A program made the translations under genes and the position numbers. Source: Cellulophaga sp. F20128 (GTDB lineage: Bacteria; Bacteroidota; Bacteroidia; Flavobacteriales; Flavobacteriaceae). Taken from it: a DNA stretch of 64,000 nt. The stretch spans positions 248,001-312,000 of the forward strand of contig NZ_JALKBA010000001.1 of NCBI RefSeq assembly GCF_023015805.1, given 5' to 3'. A model generated the notes under the pieces. The model was given only the letters and a program-made list of their open reading frames with translations. It was not told the origin of the DNA and made no database searches. Of the stretch, positions 56,954 to 64,000 are shown in pieces; the stretch's first letter is position 1, and every line of letters begins with the position of its first letter.

Positions 56954-57472
56954 ATGCAAAATTTAAAAACTCATTACCATCCTGAAGTAACCAGCTTAGA
57001 AAATAAATCTATTTTTACCAGACTGGCTACCCGAAGTATCGCAATGCAAGGCAGTACCATTTTACTCCTGTACACAGCCCGTTATGAAGATTACAGTCTG
57101 CCAGGCGGAGGCTTAGATTTGGGGGAAGATCAGATAGACGGGATGATGCGGGAACTCAATGAAGAAACAGGAGCCCAAGGCATTTGCAACATAAAACCCT
57201 TTGGCGTTTATGAAGAATACCGGCCCTGGCACAAGGAGGATTACGACCTGCAACACATGATTTCCTATTGCTATACCTGCGAGATTAACAACGAATTGGG
57301 CGCTACCAAAATGGAACATTACGAAACAAAAAACGGTATGAAAGCTGTATGGGTTAATATTCATGAAGCCATTAATCACAACACTAAGACAATGGCTACA
57401 AGTACAAAAAAAGGAATGTCTATTGAGCGTGAAACTTTTTTACTTCAGCTTATCGCGGATCGCCTCAGTTAA
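56954..57472 (+). CDS. NUDIX hydrolase
   Basis: A NUDIX-family pyrophosphohydrolase of 172 residues. The Nudix box is complete: GGLDLGEDQIDGMMRELNEE runs into TG, matching G-x5-E-x7-R-E-x2-E-E-x-G. It acts on a nucleoside diphosphate linked to some group, but the sequence does not say which. The N-terminal segment is short, and SLPGGGLDLGE precedes the box as usual. It has no obvious operon partner. Confidence 0.92.
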   Translation: MQNLKTHYHPEVTSLENKSIFTRLATRSIAMQGSTILLLYTARYEDYSLPGGGLDLGEDQIDGMMRELNEETGAQGICNIKPFGVYEEYRPWHKEDYDLQHMISYCYTCEINNELGATKMEHYETKNGMKAVWVNIHEAINHNTKTMATSTKKGMSIERETFLLQLIADRLS

Positions 57473-57520
57473 AATTAAAGGGGTTTTTATGCTCTCAAGT
57501 AATCCTAAAAAAAGTTAACC

Positions 57521-57528
57521 TAACTTTG
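57521..57528 (+). promoter_or_regulatory. -7 element (TAACTTTG)
   Basis: A perfect TAnnTTTG match 39 bases before the multi-pass membrane protein gene. No good -33 element was found at the expected distance. Confidence 0.5.
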
Positions 57529-57567
57529 AACAATTATTAGGAGTATAGCCCAAATAAAAAAGTTGCA

Positions 57568-58116
57568 ATGAATTTTAAAGAAGCACAAGAAGATATGCGC
57601 TCCGCCTACTATGGTGGTGCACCAGGAGCATTAATTTCTGGCCTTGTTTGGCTAACAGCCGGAATTACAGCAGTAATGAGTACCACACAAATGAGTGTGC
57701 TGGTTTTCTTTTTTGGAGGAATGCTGATTCACCCTCTTGGAATACTCCTATCAAAGGCATTTAAGTGTTCTGGGAAACACAGCAAAGGAAATCCATTATC
57801 AAATTTAGCTATGGAAAGTACGGTACTCTTATTTATAGGGTTATTTATAGCCTATCTAAGTCTTCAATTTAAACCCATATGGTTTTTTTCGATTATGATT
57901 TTAATTATTGGGGCTCGATACTTGATATTTGCTACCATTTACGGCATGCGCCTCTATTGGGTGTTTGGTGCCGCATTACTAGTAACAGGAATTGGCGGCA
58001 TCCTCTTTTCCCAACAGTTTGCATGCATTGGCATCCTTGGGGGTATCCTTGAAATACTATTTGCATTCCTGATCGTGTATTTCGAAAAAAGAAGGGCCCA
58101 AAATCTTCTTCGCTAA
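57568..58116 (+). CDS. Multi-pass membrane protein, possibly DUF7010
   Basis: A 182-residue integral membrane protein with about six hydrophobic helices, for example ALISGLVWLTAGITAVM and IHPLGILLSKAF. The GGMLIHPLGILLSK segment recalls the DUF7010 family, which is of unknown function; I hold that match loosely. A basic C-terminus (EKRRAQNLLR) faces the cytoplasm. It is a single gene. Confidence 0.78.
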   Translation: MNFKEAQEDMRSAYYGGAPGALISGLVWLTAGITAVMSTTQMSVLVFFFGGMLIHPLGILLSKAFKCSGKHSKGNPLSNLAMESTVLLFIGLFIAYLSLQFKPIWFFSIMILIIGARYLIFATIYGMRLYWVFGAALLVTGIGGILFSQQFACIGILGGILEILFAFLIVYFEKRRAQNLLR

Positions 58117-58214
58117 TTCAGCGTTTAGTTTTTTAATGAAAAGCTTGTATATTTAGCTGTACATCGCAACCAATGCATAAGTCTTGCGCGCTGACTTAAA
58201 ATTAAAACACCCAA

Positions 58215-59078
58215 TTGAAGGACATTCCCAAAATAGTATTTGAACAAACGGAAGACGCCAAAGGCTTTGAACTTTTGAGTGTCACCCATTTATTTGCTCG
58301 GATTCCTACCTTTACAGACCATAATCCAACCCAAGCACATCGATTAACTTTTTTTGCGTTACTAATGGTCACCAAGGGGAAAGGAAAGCACCAAATTGAT
58401 TTAAAAGAGTACGATTTAAGTGAAGGATCCGTTTTAAAAATTGCCAAGGGACAAGTACACGCTTTTCAAAAAGATGCCACCTATGAAGGTTTCTTGCTCA
58501 TTTTTACAGAAGAATATGTTTTGAACTATTTTTCAAAATCTTCTATAGATTTAATTTCACACCTCTACAATTACCACATAAGCTCACCCATAGCGTACCA
58601 TAAAACATTAAATGAAGAATTTTTAACAGAGCTACTAGCAGAACTACAAACCAATAATACCTATGCCCAAAACAACATTGTTGCCGCCCTATTAGACCTG
58701 TATTTATTGCGTTTAGAACGGAATTCAACAACTACAAAAGCGCACAACAACAATGCTAAACAGTACACAACATTTCTACAGTTTAAAAACTTAGTAGAAT
58801 CCAATTATACAGCCACCCGAAACGTAAAAGATTACGCAAACACCTTGCTAATTTCTACAAAATACCTAAACCAGGTAGTAAAACGCTATACCCTAAATAC
58901 GGCCAAATCTTTTATAGACAACTACGTAACCCTTGAGGTCAAACGCGCCATTGCAAGTACAGAAAAAAGTTTAAAGGAAATTGCTTTTGATCTTGGTTTT
59001 GATGAAGTAACTAATTTCACCAAATTTTTTAAAAAGCATACTGCTGTCTCCCCAAAACAATTCAAAAACAGCTTATAA
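58215..59078 (+). CDS. AraC family transcriptional regulator
   Basis: A 287-residue regulator. The N-terminal cupin-like part (about residues 1-150) should bind a small ligand, and the C-terminal 100 residues hold the double HTH of the AraC family: VKDYANTLLISTKYLNQVVK and the final EIAFDLGFDEVTNFTKFFKK. The start is TTG: an in-frame stop lies four codons upstream, and no ATG is near. It precedes a group of plus-strand genes (MoaF-like, O-methyltransferase, NmrA-type, siderophore-interacting) that it may control. Confidence 0.93.
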   Translation: MKDIPKIVFEQTEDAKGFELLSVTHLFARIPTFTDHNPTQAHRLTFFALLMVTKGKGKHQIDLKEYDLSEGSVLKIAKGQVHAFQKDATYEGFLLIFTEEYVLNYFSKSSIDLISHLYNYHISSPIAYHKTLNEEFLTELLAELQTNNTYAQNNIVAALLDLYLLRLERNSTTTKAHNNNAKQYTTFLQFKNLVESNYTATRNVKDYANTLLISTKYLNQVVKRYTLNTAKSFIDNYVTLEVKRAIASTEKSLKEIAFDLGFDEVTNFTKFFKKHTAVSPKQFKNSL

Positions 59079-59176
59079 AAGCCTTATTCTCACATTTACC
59101 ATTCTTATCCGAAGATTAACCGCTGGGAATCTTCCAAATACCACGAATTTTGTATCAAACTTTAAAATCAAAGAAA

Positions 59177-59626
59177 ATGAAAACGAAATTAGTTACATGT
59201 ATTTGTCTTGCACTATTCAGTGTTGGAATTGGTTTATCACAAAACAAAACAACAGCGGAAAATAACTTTCAGTTTGAGGAGGCCGAGCATTTCTTGGATG
59301 GTTACTCCTTAAATTTCCAATACACAAATGGTACTGCTATTCATATGGAGTTTTACAAGGGCAAAGCCAAGTACGAATGGGTTGCCGGACCGGCTAAAGG
59401 TAATGGAAATACTGATATTCCATACCGTTCTCGTAAAATTGGAAACAATATGTATTTGATTAATTGGCACGAAACAGGGATCAAGGATTATTTAACCATT
59501 GTTTTTGATTTTGACAAAATGCTAGTACACAGTTCCATCATAATTGGATATGAAAACAACCCTGAACGTACCTTAAAAACTGTATTTCGGAGCGGAATTA
59601 TTGATCATTTAAAAATTGTTAAATAA
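59177..59626 (+). CDS. Exported MoaF-like small beta-barrel protein
   Basis: A 149-residue exported protein; the signal peptide ends near residue 21 (IGLS-QN). The mature part is a small beta-barrel whose YRSRKIGNNMYLINWHETG segment and DYLTIVFDFDK strand resemble MoaF and phenolic acid decarboxylase-type barrels. That family includes binding proteins for small molecules. The frame is open from 59150, but the start at MKTKLVTC gives the signal peptide. It follows the AraC gene by about 100 bases. Confidence 0.8.
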   Translation: MKTKLVTCICLALFSVGIGLSQNKTTAENNFQFEEAEHFLDGYSLNFQYTNGTAIHMEFYKGKAKYEWVAGPAKGNGNTDIPYRSRKIGNNMYLINWHETGIKDYLTIVFDFDKMLVHSSIIIGYENNPERTLKTVFRSGIIDHLKIVK

Positions 59627-59753
59627 ATCTAAACCCAAATCCGTTACCCTTTTCTTAGCGGTATGTCATTCAGAAATACCGTATTGATGACTATCAATAG
59701 GAAGATCAGCAACCAAATATTCTGGTATTCCTATACTTAAAAAAGACAGCGCT

Positions 59754-60386
59754 ATGAATACACTACAAATAGAAACTACCTTAGCACATTTATATAAGGA
59801 TGCTAAATGCGACCGATTAAAAATGATGAAAAGATTGGCTATTCAGGCAATTAAACCCTTGAGACCAAAAGATTTTAAGGATGTATATCTTTCCATTTCA
59901 AAAAAAGAAGGCGACTATTTAAAACAACTTATACAGCAGAACAAGCTTAAAAATATAGTTGAATTTGGAACTTCATTTGGTATATCTACACTTTTTTTAG
60001 CACAAGGAGTGCTTTTAACTGGTGGGCGTATCATTACTACAGAACTATTGGCATCTAAAGCTCAAAAAGCAATTGCAAATTTTAAAGAAGCAGGCGTCAA
60101 TGAACGTATTGAAGTTAGAATTGGCGATGCAATGAAGACCTTAAAAAATCATAAGGAGCCCATAGATTTATTGGTATTAGATGGCTGGAAAGATTTGTAC
60201 TTGCCATTATTTCAAATGCTAGAGTCTAATTTTCATAACAATACTTATATTTATGTGGACAATGCAGAAATGGCGGAGACCCAGGTTTTTTTAAAAACGA
60301 TTGATCATTTTCAAAAGTATCAATTGCAATCTAAATTTGGTGGAAAAGTGGTACTCATCACCATTAAACAATTGCCACACTCCTAA
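59754..60386 (+). CDS. Class I SAM-dependent O-methyltransferase
   Basis: A cytosolic methyltransferase of 210 residues, COG4122-like. The SAM-binding motif is VEFGTSFGISTLFLA (motif I), followed by the acidic residue in TTELLASKA, and IDLLVLDGWKD carries the metal-binding or catalytic Asp of the O-methyltransferase type. The substrate is unknown. It lies about 130 bases after the MoaF-like gene and 30 before the NmrA-type gene, so it may be the first gene of the following operon. Confidence 0.9.
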   Translation: MNTLQIETTLAHLYKDAKCDRLKMMKRLAIQAIKPLRPKDFKDVYLSISKKEGDYLKQLIQQNKLKNIVEFGTSFGISTLFLAQGVLLTGGRIITTELLASKAQKAIANFKEAGVNERIEVRIGDAMKTLKNHKEPIDLLVLDGWKDLYLPLFQMLESNFHNNTYIYVDNAEMAETQVFLKTIDHFQKYQLQSKFGGKVVLITIKQLPHS

Positions 60387-60416
60387 ATAATTGAAAATAG
60401 TAAAAGGACAGAAAAA

Positions 60417-61277
60417 ATGAAAATAGCAGTAACATCAGCAAGCGGACATTTAGGCGCCGCCATTGTAAAGCAACTGATCAAAGAAATCGGGAAAGACAAT
60501 GTCATAGGCATTGCGCGTACTCCCGAAAAGGCAAAACATTTAGGGGTTGAAATAAGAAAAGGAGATTACAATAGTCGTCCGGATTTTGACATTGCCTTAG
60601 AAGGAGTAACGGCCGTTTTATTGGTTTCTGGTATGGATGAGCCTCAAAAAAGAATTCAGCAACATAGAAATGTTATTGAAGCTGCAAAAAGTAAGGGCGT
60701 TCACAAAATAGTCTATACCAGTATTGTTGGAGCCGAAGAAAAAAATGCTTTTAGCCCTGTAGTGCAATCCAATCGTAAGACAGAAATGGATGTACAAAAC
60801 TCCGGACTCCAATGGGCCATAGGCAGAAATGGAATTTATATTGAGCCCGATTTAAACTATATAGCAACCTATGTAAAAGAAGGTGGCATTCGGAATTCTG
60901 CGGGCTCTGGAAAGTGTGCCTATACAAGCAGAGAAGAATTAGCAACGGCTTATGCCAAAATGCTCATTGAAGAGAAACACAACGGCCAAGTTTACAATCT
61001 TGTTGGCGAACCAATAACACAAACCCAACTTGCAGCCCTTATAAACAAAGTGTATCATACCAAGCTTGAGTATACCGCAGTTTCTGTTGAAGACTATGCA
61101 ACAGAAAGAAAAAATGAGCTAGGCGATTTTATAGGAACTATAATTGCAGGGATTTACGAAGGGATATTTGCTGGTGCTAATGATGTAGCTTCCGATTATG
61201 AAAAGGCCGCAGGAAAACCGCATTTATCGCCCTTAGAAATGATTGAAAATTACCATCAATACCACTCTAAAAATTAA
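60417..61277 (+). CDS. NmrA/QorB-like NAD(P)-binding oxidoreductase
   Basis: An atypical short-chain dehydrogenase of 286 residues, like the quinone oxidoreductase QorB or NmrA. The dinucleotide site is TSASGHLGAAIVKQL at the N-terminus, and KIVYTSIVGAEE follows in the central part. The usual substrate would be a quinone or it could bind NADP(H) as a regulator. An AGGA stretch ten bases before the ATG might be a ribosome site. Its stop is eight bases before the siderophore-interacting protein start, so they form an operon. Confidence 0.9.
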   Translation: MKIAVTSASGHLGAAIVKQLIKEIGKDNVIGIARTPEKAKHLGVEIRKGDYNSRPDFDIALEGVTAVLLVSGMDEPQKRIQQHRNVIEAAKSKGVHKIVYTSIVGAEEKNAFSPVVQSNRKTEMDVQNSGLQWAIGRNGIYIEPDLNYIATYVKEGGIRNSAGSGKCAYTSREELATAYAKMLIEEKHNGQVYNLVGEPITQTQLAALINKVYHTKLEYTAVSVEDYATERKNELGDFIGTIIAGIYEGIFAGANDVASDYEKAAGKPHLSPLEMIENYHQYHSKN

Positions 61278-61285
61278 GAAGAAGC

Positions 61286-62014
61286 ATGCGCATTATTGAA
61301 AATATCCTAAAAAAAGTTGTCCTTCATGAGGCTGTAGTACTAGAGAAAGAATTCCTTTCCTCCACGGTCATTAAAATTCGTTTGCAGAGTGATGATTTCT
61401 CTAAAGTAAATATCATTCCCGGGGCTTTCCTTAGATTAGGTATTGGTATAGGTCAGGATCAATTGTCTATGAAAGACAAAATAAGAAGTTATAGCATTTG
61501 GGATTATCAGCCATCTGAAACCACTGTAGACCTAGCTATTGCCACCCATAGTAACGGAATTGGCGCTAAATGGGCAAGGGAATGCCAAACGGGAGATATC
61601 GTTTATTTCAAGGTGAAAAAAGGCAACTTCCTAGCCGAAGACACGGCTGATAGTTATTTGATGGTCGGTGATTTATCGGCCCTATCACACCTTTATATGT
61701 TAAACCGAAATATTGGAAAGAACAAACAAGTAGCAAGTATTGTTTACAGCCAACAAAAAAGTGAATTGTTCCCAGATATAGACGGCAGCACTCCCCTTAA
61801 TTTTTATGAATTACGCCAAAACCCAAGTCTTGAAATTATTGCAAAAATTAAGGAAATAACACCAACTTTTAAAAGCAATAAAATGGTCTATATTGCGGGT
61901 GACAGCAGGGTTTGCATGACCTTACATACTTATTTTAGAAAGGAATTGGGTTGGGAAACCAAGCAACTGAAAACAAAACCTTTTTGGAACCCCATAAAAA
62001 AGGGATTAGAGTAA
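61286..62014 (+). CDS. Siderophore-interacting flavoprotein
   Basis: A 242-residue FAD-binding reductase of the siderophore-interacting protein family, which reduces ferric siderophores inside the cell to release iron. The flavin motif is RSYSIWDY, and the NAD(P)-binding part begins at YLMVGDLSAL. It is the last gene in the operon with the NmrA-type gene. No siderophore synthesis or receptor genes are in the window, so an iron role is an inference from the family. Confidence 0.88.
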   Translation: MRIIENILKKVVLHEAVVLEKEFLSSTVIKIRLQSDDFSKVNIIPGAFLRLGIGIGQDQLSMKDKIRSYSIWDYQPSETTVDLAIATHSNGIGAKWARECQTGDIVYFKVKKGNFLAEDTADSYLMVGDLSALSHLYMLNRNIGKNKQVASIVYSQQKSELFPDIDGSTPLNFYELRQNPSLEIIAKIKEITPTFKSNKMVYIAGDSRVCMTLHTYFRKELGWETKQLKTKPFWNPIKKGLE

Positions 62015-62030
62015 GTTTCGCCCGGTTAAA

Positions 62031-62080
62031 ACCTTGGATTTAACTGTCATTTTCATACAACACTAAACCAAGGCTTTTTT
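62031..62080 (+). terminator. Possible terminator after the siderophore-interacting gene
   Basis: CCTTGG pairs with CCAAGG over a long loop of about 30 bases, followed by C and seven T. The loop is longer than normal, so this is a weak call. Confidence 0.4.
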
Positions 62081-62153
62081 TCTGGCATCCTTGAAAACAA
62101 CGGCATAATAAAATACTCACTAGAGGATAGGAGTTATTGTTATGCTGAAAAAT

Positions 62154-62522
62154 TTAACTAGAATATTCGTTTTTGTACCATACTTTTTGCCATTCCCGTT
62201 TGAGCACCAAAAAAGCAACTTGCTCTGCCACCTCAACAGCATCCGTGACCTGTATTTCTTTGAGTGCACTTTCTGGAAGGTCCACAATATAAAGCAGATT
62301 TAAATATTCGGTAAAGCGCTCCATCAATAGGAAGTACATTTTTTCACGTAGGGCGGCAATCAATTCTTGGGGAGCAAGGGTGTCGTTGTCTTCTAAAAAA
62401 CCAAATTCTATATTGGCCAGATTAAAATCCTTCCGCAGTTGGGCCACCAAATTATGATACAATTGTTGGTCGTTAATGGAGGCTAATAAAGCGTTGCTAT
62501 TTGAGTAGTTAAATGTCATCAC
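62154..62522 (-). CDS. Hypothetical protein, helical, cytosolic
   Basis: A 122-residue soluble protein with no signal peptide, membrane helix or known motif. It looks mainly helical (LIAALREKMYFLLMERFTEYLNLLYIVDL). I do not recognise a family. It has two adjacent Met codons at the start. Its upstream region is only 20 bases beyond the galE terminator hairpin, so its promoter overlaps that hairpin or it is read through from galE. Confidence 0.75.
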   Translation of the reverse strand: MMTFNYSNSNALLASINDQQLYHNLVAQLRKDFNLANIEFGFLEDNDTLAPQELIAALREKMYFLLMERFTEYLNLLYIVDLPESALKEIQVTDAVEVAEQVAFLVLKREWQKVWYKNEYSS

Positions 62523-62541
62523 TCTTATATACGAGAAAAAT

Positions 62542-62584
62542 AAAAAAATGGTTTATTGTTAGTACAAACAATAAACCATTTTTT
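62542..62584 (-). terminator. Rho-independent terminator downstream of galE
   Basis: Two perfect 18-base arms (core ATGGTTTATTGTT and its complement) with a six-base loop. On the minus strand it is followed by a run of T. It lies 16 bases beyond the galE stop and about 20 bases before the next gene's start. Confidence 0.85.
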
Positions 62585-62599
62585 CTGATTTTATCAATT

Positions 62600-63616
62600 T
62601 TACTTCCTTATTTTCTGCTCCCAATCCCAAGCAGATTGCATGGCTTCATCTAAGGTAGATTTTGCTTTCCATCCTAAAACGGTATTGGCTTTTGTAGTAT
62701 CTGCATAGGCAGAGGTAATATCACCAGGCCTGCGATCTACAATCTTGTAATTTAATTTTTTACCCGATACCCGTTCAAAACTTTTTATGGCTTCCAAAAC
62801 AGAACTACCCGTTCCTGTACCTACATTAAATACGTCGTAGTTATCTTCATTGGTATTGTTCAACAATCGTTGCAAGGCCACCACATGGGCTTTGGCCAAA
62901 TCTACCACGTGAATATAATCGCGGATACAAGTACCATCTTCCGTAGGGTAATCACCACCAAAAACAGATAATTCTTCACGAATGCCCATTCCGGTTTGTG
63001 TAATGTACGGCATTAAATTTTGAGGCACTCCAATAGGTAATTCCCCAATTTCTGCACTTGGGTGGGCGCCCATAGGGTTAAAATAACGCAGGGCAATGGC
63101 TTTTAAGCTCGGTACTACTTTACAGGTATCTCGAATAATTTCTTCGCCCATTTGTTTGGTGTTACCATAAGGCGATTCCGCTTCTTTTACGGGAGCACTT
63201 TCTGTAATTGGCATTTTATCTGCCTGCCCATAGACCGTACAAGATGAACTAAAGATAAAACTAGATTTTTCTAAATTCGATAATTCTTGCAACAAGTACA
63301 CCAAGGTTCCTATATTGTTTTCATAATACAATAAAGGCTTTTCTACACTCTCGCCTACGGCTTTAGAGGCTGCAAAATGAATTACTCCAGCAATATCTTG
63401 ATGACGCTTAAAGAAATCTTGAACCTTAGTTTTCTCCTTTAGATCAAATTTTTCAAAGACTGGTTTTTTGCCTGTGATGGCAACAATGCCATCCATTACT
63501 TTTTCAGAAGAATTAGAAAGATCGTCTATGATGACCACATCAAATCCTTCATGCTGTAATTCTACTACGGTATGCGAACCTATAAAACCCAATCCGCCTG
63601 TTACTAATATTTTCAT
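62600..63616 (-). CDS. galE: UDP-glucose 4-epimerase
   Basis: An extended short-chain dehydrogenase that interconverts UDP-glucose and UDP-galactose (or the N-acetylated forms). The NAD-binding motif is GGLGFIGSHTV at the N-terminus. The catalytic Tyr and Lys are in SPYGNTKQMGEE, with SSSCTVYG before them as usual. At 338 residues it has the normal length. It follows the aminotransferase gene by about 17 bases, so the two are on one transcript for sugar-nucleotide and surface-polysaccharide synthesis. Confidence 0.95.
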   Translation of the reverse strand: MKILVTGGLGFIGSHTVVELQHEGFDVVIIDDLSNSSEKVMDGIVAITGKKPVFEKFDLKEKTKVQDFFKRHQDIAGVIHFAASKAVGESVEKPLLYYENNIGTLVYLLQELSNLEKSSFIFSSSCTVYGQADKMPITESAPVKEAESPYGNTKQMGEEIIRDTCKVVPSLKAIALRYFNPMGAHPSAEIGELPIGVPQNLMPYITQTGMGIREELSVFGGDYPTEDGTCIRDYIHVVDLAKAHVVALQRLLNNTNEDNYDVFNVGTGTGSSVLEAIKSFERVSGKKLNYKIVDRRPGDITSAYADTTKANTVLGWKAKSTLDEAMQSAWDWEQKIRK

Positions 63617-63633
63617 TGCTCTTTGCTTTATTT

Positions 63634-64000
63634 TTATCGATTTAAAAACTCTAAAATGGTAGTGGTAATAAAGGTGATTTGTTCATCACCTAACTCCGTA
63701 TGCATGGGTAGTGAAATTACCTCTTGTACCAACTGATTGGTTACCGGAAAATCTTCTTCCTTGTATCTAGTATCCGTATACGCTTTTTGTAAGTGTAGGG
63801 GAATTGGATAATACACACCGCAGGGAATATCCTTTTCATTTAAATGCTGTACCAAGGCATCTCTCTTGCCACTCTTAATTTGTAAGGTGTATTGGTGAAA
63901 AACATGGCTATCACAAACACAGGTTTCTGAAGCGCAACATATGGGCATTTTTGGCGTCACAATATCGTTGTGATTTCCCAATGCCATAGAATACTTTAAG
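63634..64000 (-). CDS. DegT/DnrJ/EryC1/StrS sugar aminotransferase, C-terminal part
   Basis: The C-terminal 121 residues of a PLP-dependent aminotransferase of the DegT family, which makes amino sugars for surface polysaccharides. The frame is open to the right edge of the window, so the N-terminus and the PLP-binding Lys lie outside. What remains is the family ending: HVFHQYTLQI, then GVYYPIPLHLQKAY and the SLPMHTELGDEQI stretch. A Cys-rich insert (PICCASETCVCDSH) comes just before HVFHQY. It is upstream of galE in the same transcript. Confidence 0.92.
   Translation of the reverse strand, partial: LKYSMALGNHNDIVTPKMPICCASETCVCDSHVFHQYTLQIKSGKRDALVQHLNEKDIPCGVYYPIPLHLQKAYTDTRYKEEDFPVTNQLVQEVISLPMHTELGDEQITFITTTILEFLNR

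Noticed and set aside
61286-62014. A siderophore biosynthesis cluster around the siderophore-interacting gene
   Set aside because: No NRPS, NIS synthetase or TonB-dependent receptor is in the window; only the reductase family supports an iron role.
1-64000. CRISPR arrays, insertion sequences or prophage
   Set aside because: No regularly spaced repeats, transposases, integrases or phage structural genes were seen on either strand.

Overview
The window looks like chromosomal DNA of a member of the Flavobacteriaceae (Bacteroidota), probably a marine or algae-associated one. The evidence is AT-rich DNA, many lipoprotein signal peptides, -7 elements of the Bacteroidota form TAnnTTTG placed close to start codons with no clear Shine-Dalgarno sequences, and flavobacterial families (DUF3078, tricorn-type S41 peptidase, HD-PycTM fusion, formylglycine sulfatases, GH29 fucosidase). 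Most of it is ordinary housekeeping and accessory chromosome. I see no phage, insertion sequence, CRISPR array or rRNA.

Layout. 0-7.4 kb (+): 3' part of a tricorn-like protease, a GNAT enzyme, small membrane proteins and lipoproteins, a sulfatase and an HTH-membrane regulator. 7.6-11.1 kb (-): a phosphate uptake pair, an OprP-like porin followed by a PiT transporter with a PhoU-like tail. 11.5-20.6 kb: dgt, then DUF3078 with dxs, tadA, a cold-shock protein, a ClC transporter and aspS. 21.8-25.0 kb (-): a sulfatase and GH29 fucosidase pair for sulfated fucose-containing glycans. 25.3-31.4 kb: an ornithine cyclodeaminase-like enzyme, tRNA-Asn, rseP, a SCO1-like copper protein and feoAB.

31.5-41.2 kb is the most unusual part. 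A metallophosphoesterase is followed in the same operon by an orphan cytosine-C5 DNA methyltransferase with a fused N-terminal HTH. A GAF protein of unknown role converges on an HD phosphohydrolase fused to a Pycsar-effector (PycTM) membrane module. Divergent from that is a 1240-residue protein combining a metallophosphoesterase, a kinase-like segment and an outer-membrane barrel.

41.3-55.4 kb (-): secreted hydrolases (M28 peptidase, beta-lactamase-fold hydrolase, alpha/beta hydrolase, GH141-like beta-helix protein, P1 peptidase), then a NtrY-like kinase, enoyl-CoA hydratase and beta-propeller operon. Several lines between 43 and 51 kb are visibly richer in G+C than the rest. 55.5-62.0 kb (+): small secreted or cytosolic enzymes, then an AraC regulator followed by a MoaF-like protein, an O-methyltransferase, an NmrA-type oxidoreductase and a siderophore-interacting flavoprotein. 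62.1-64 kb (-): galE and the 3' part of a DegT-type sugar aminotransferase, the edge of a surface-polysaccharide locus.

Several start codons are best placed by promoter elements. The -7 boxes of rseP and the SCO1-like gene lie inside longer open frames and push the true starts downstream. feoA and the AraC regulator appear to use TTG.
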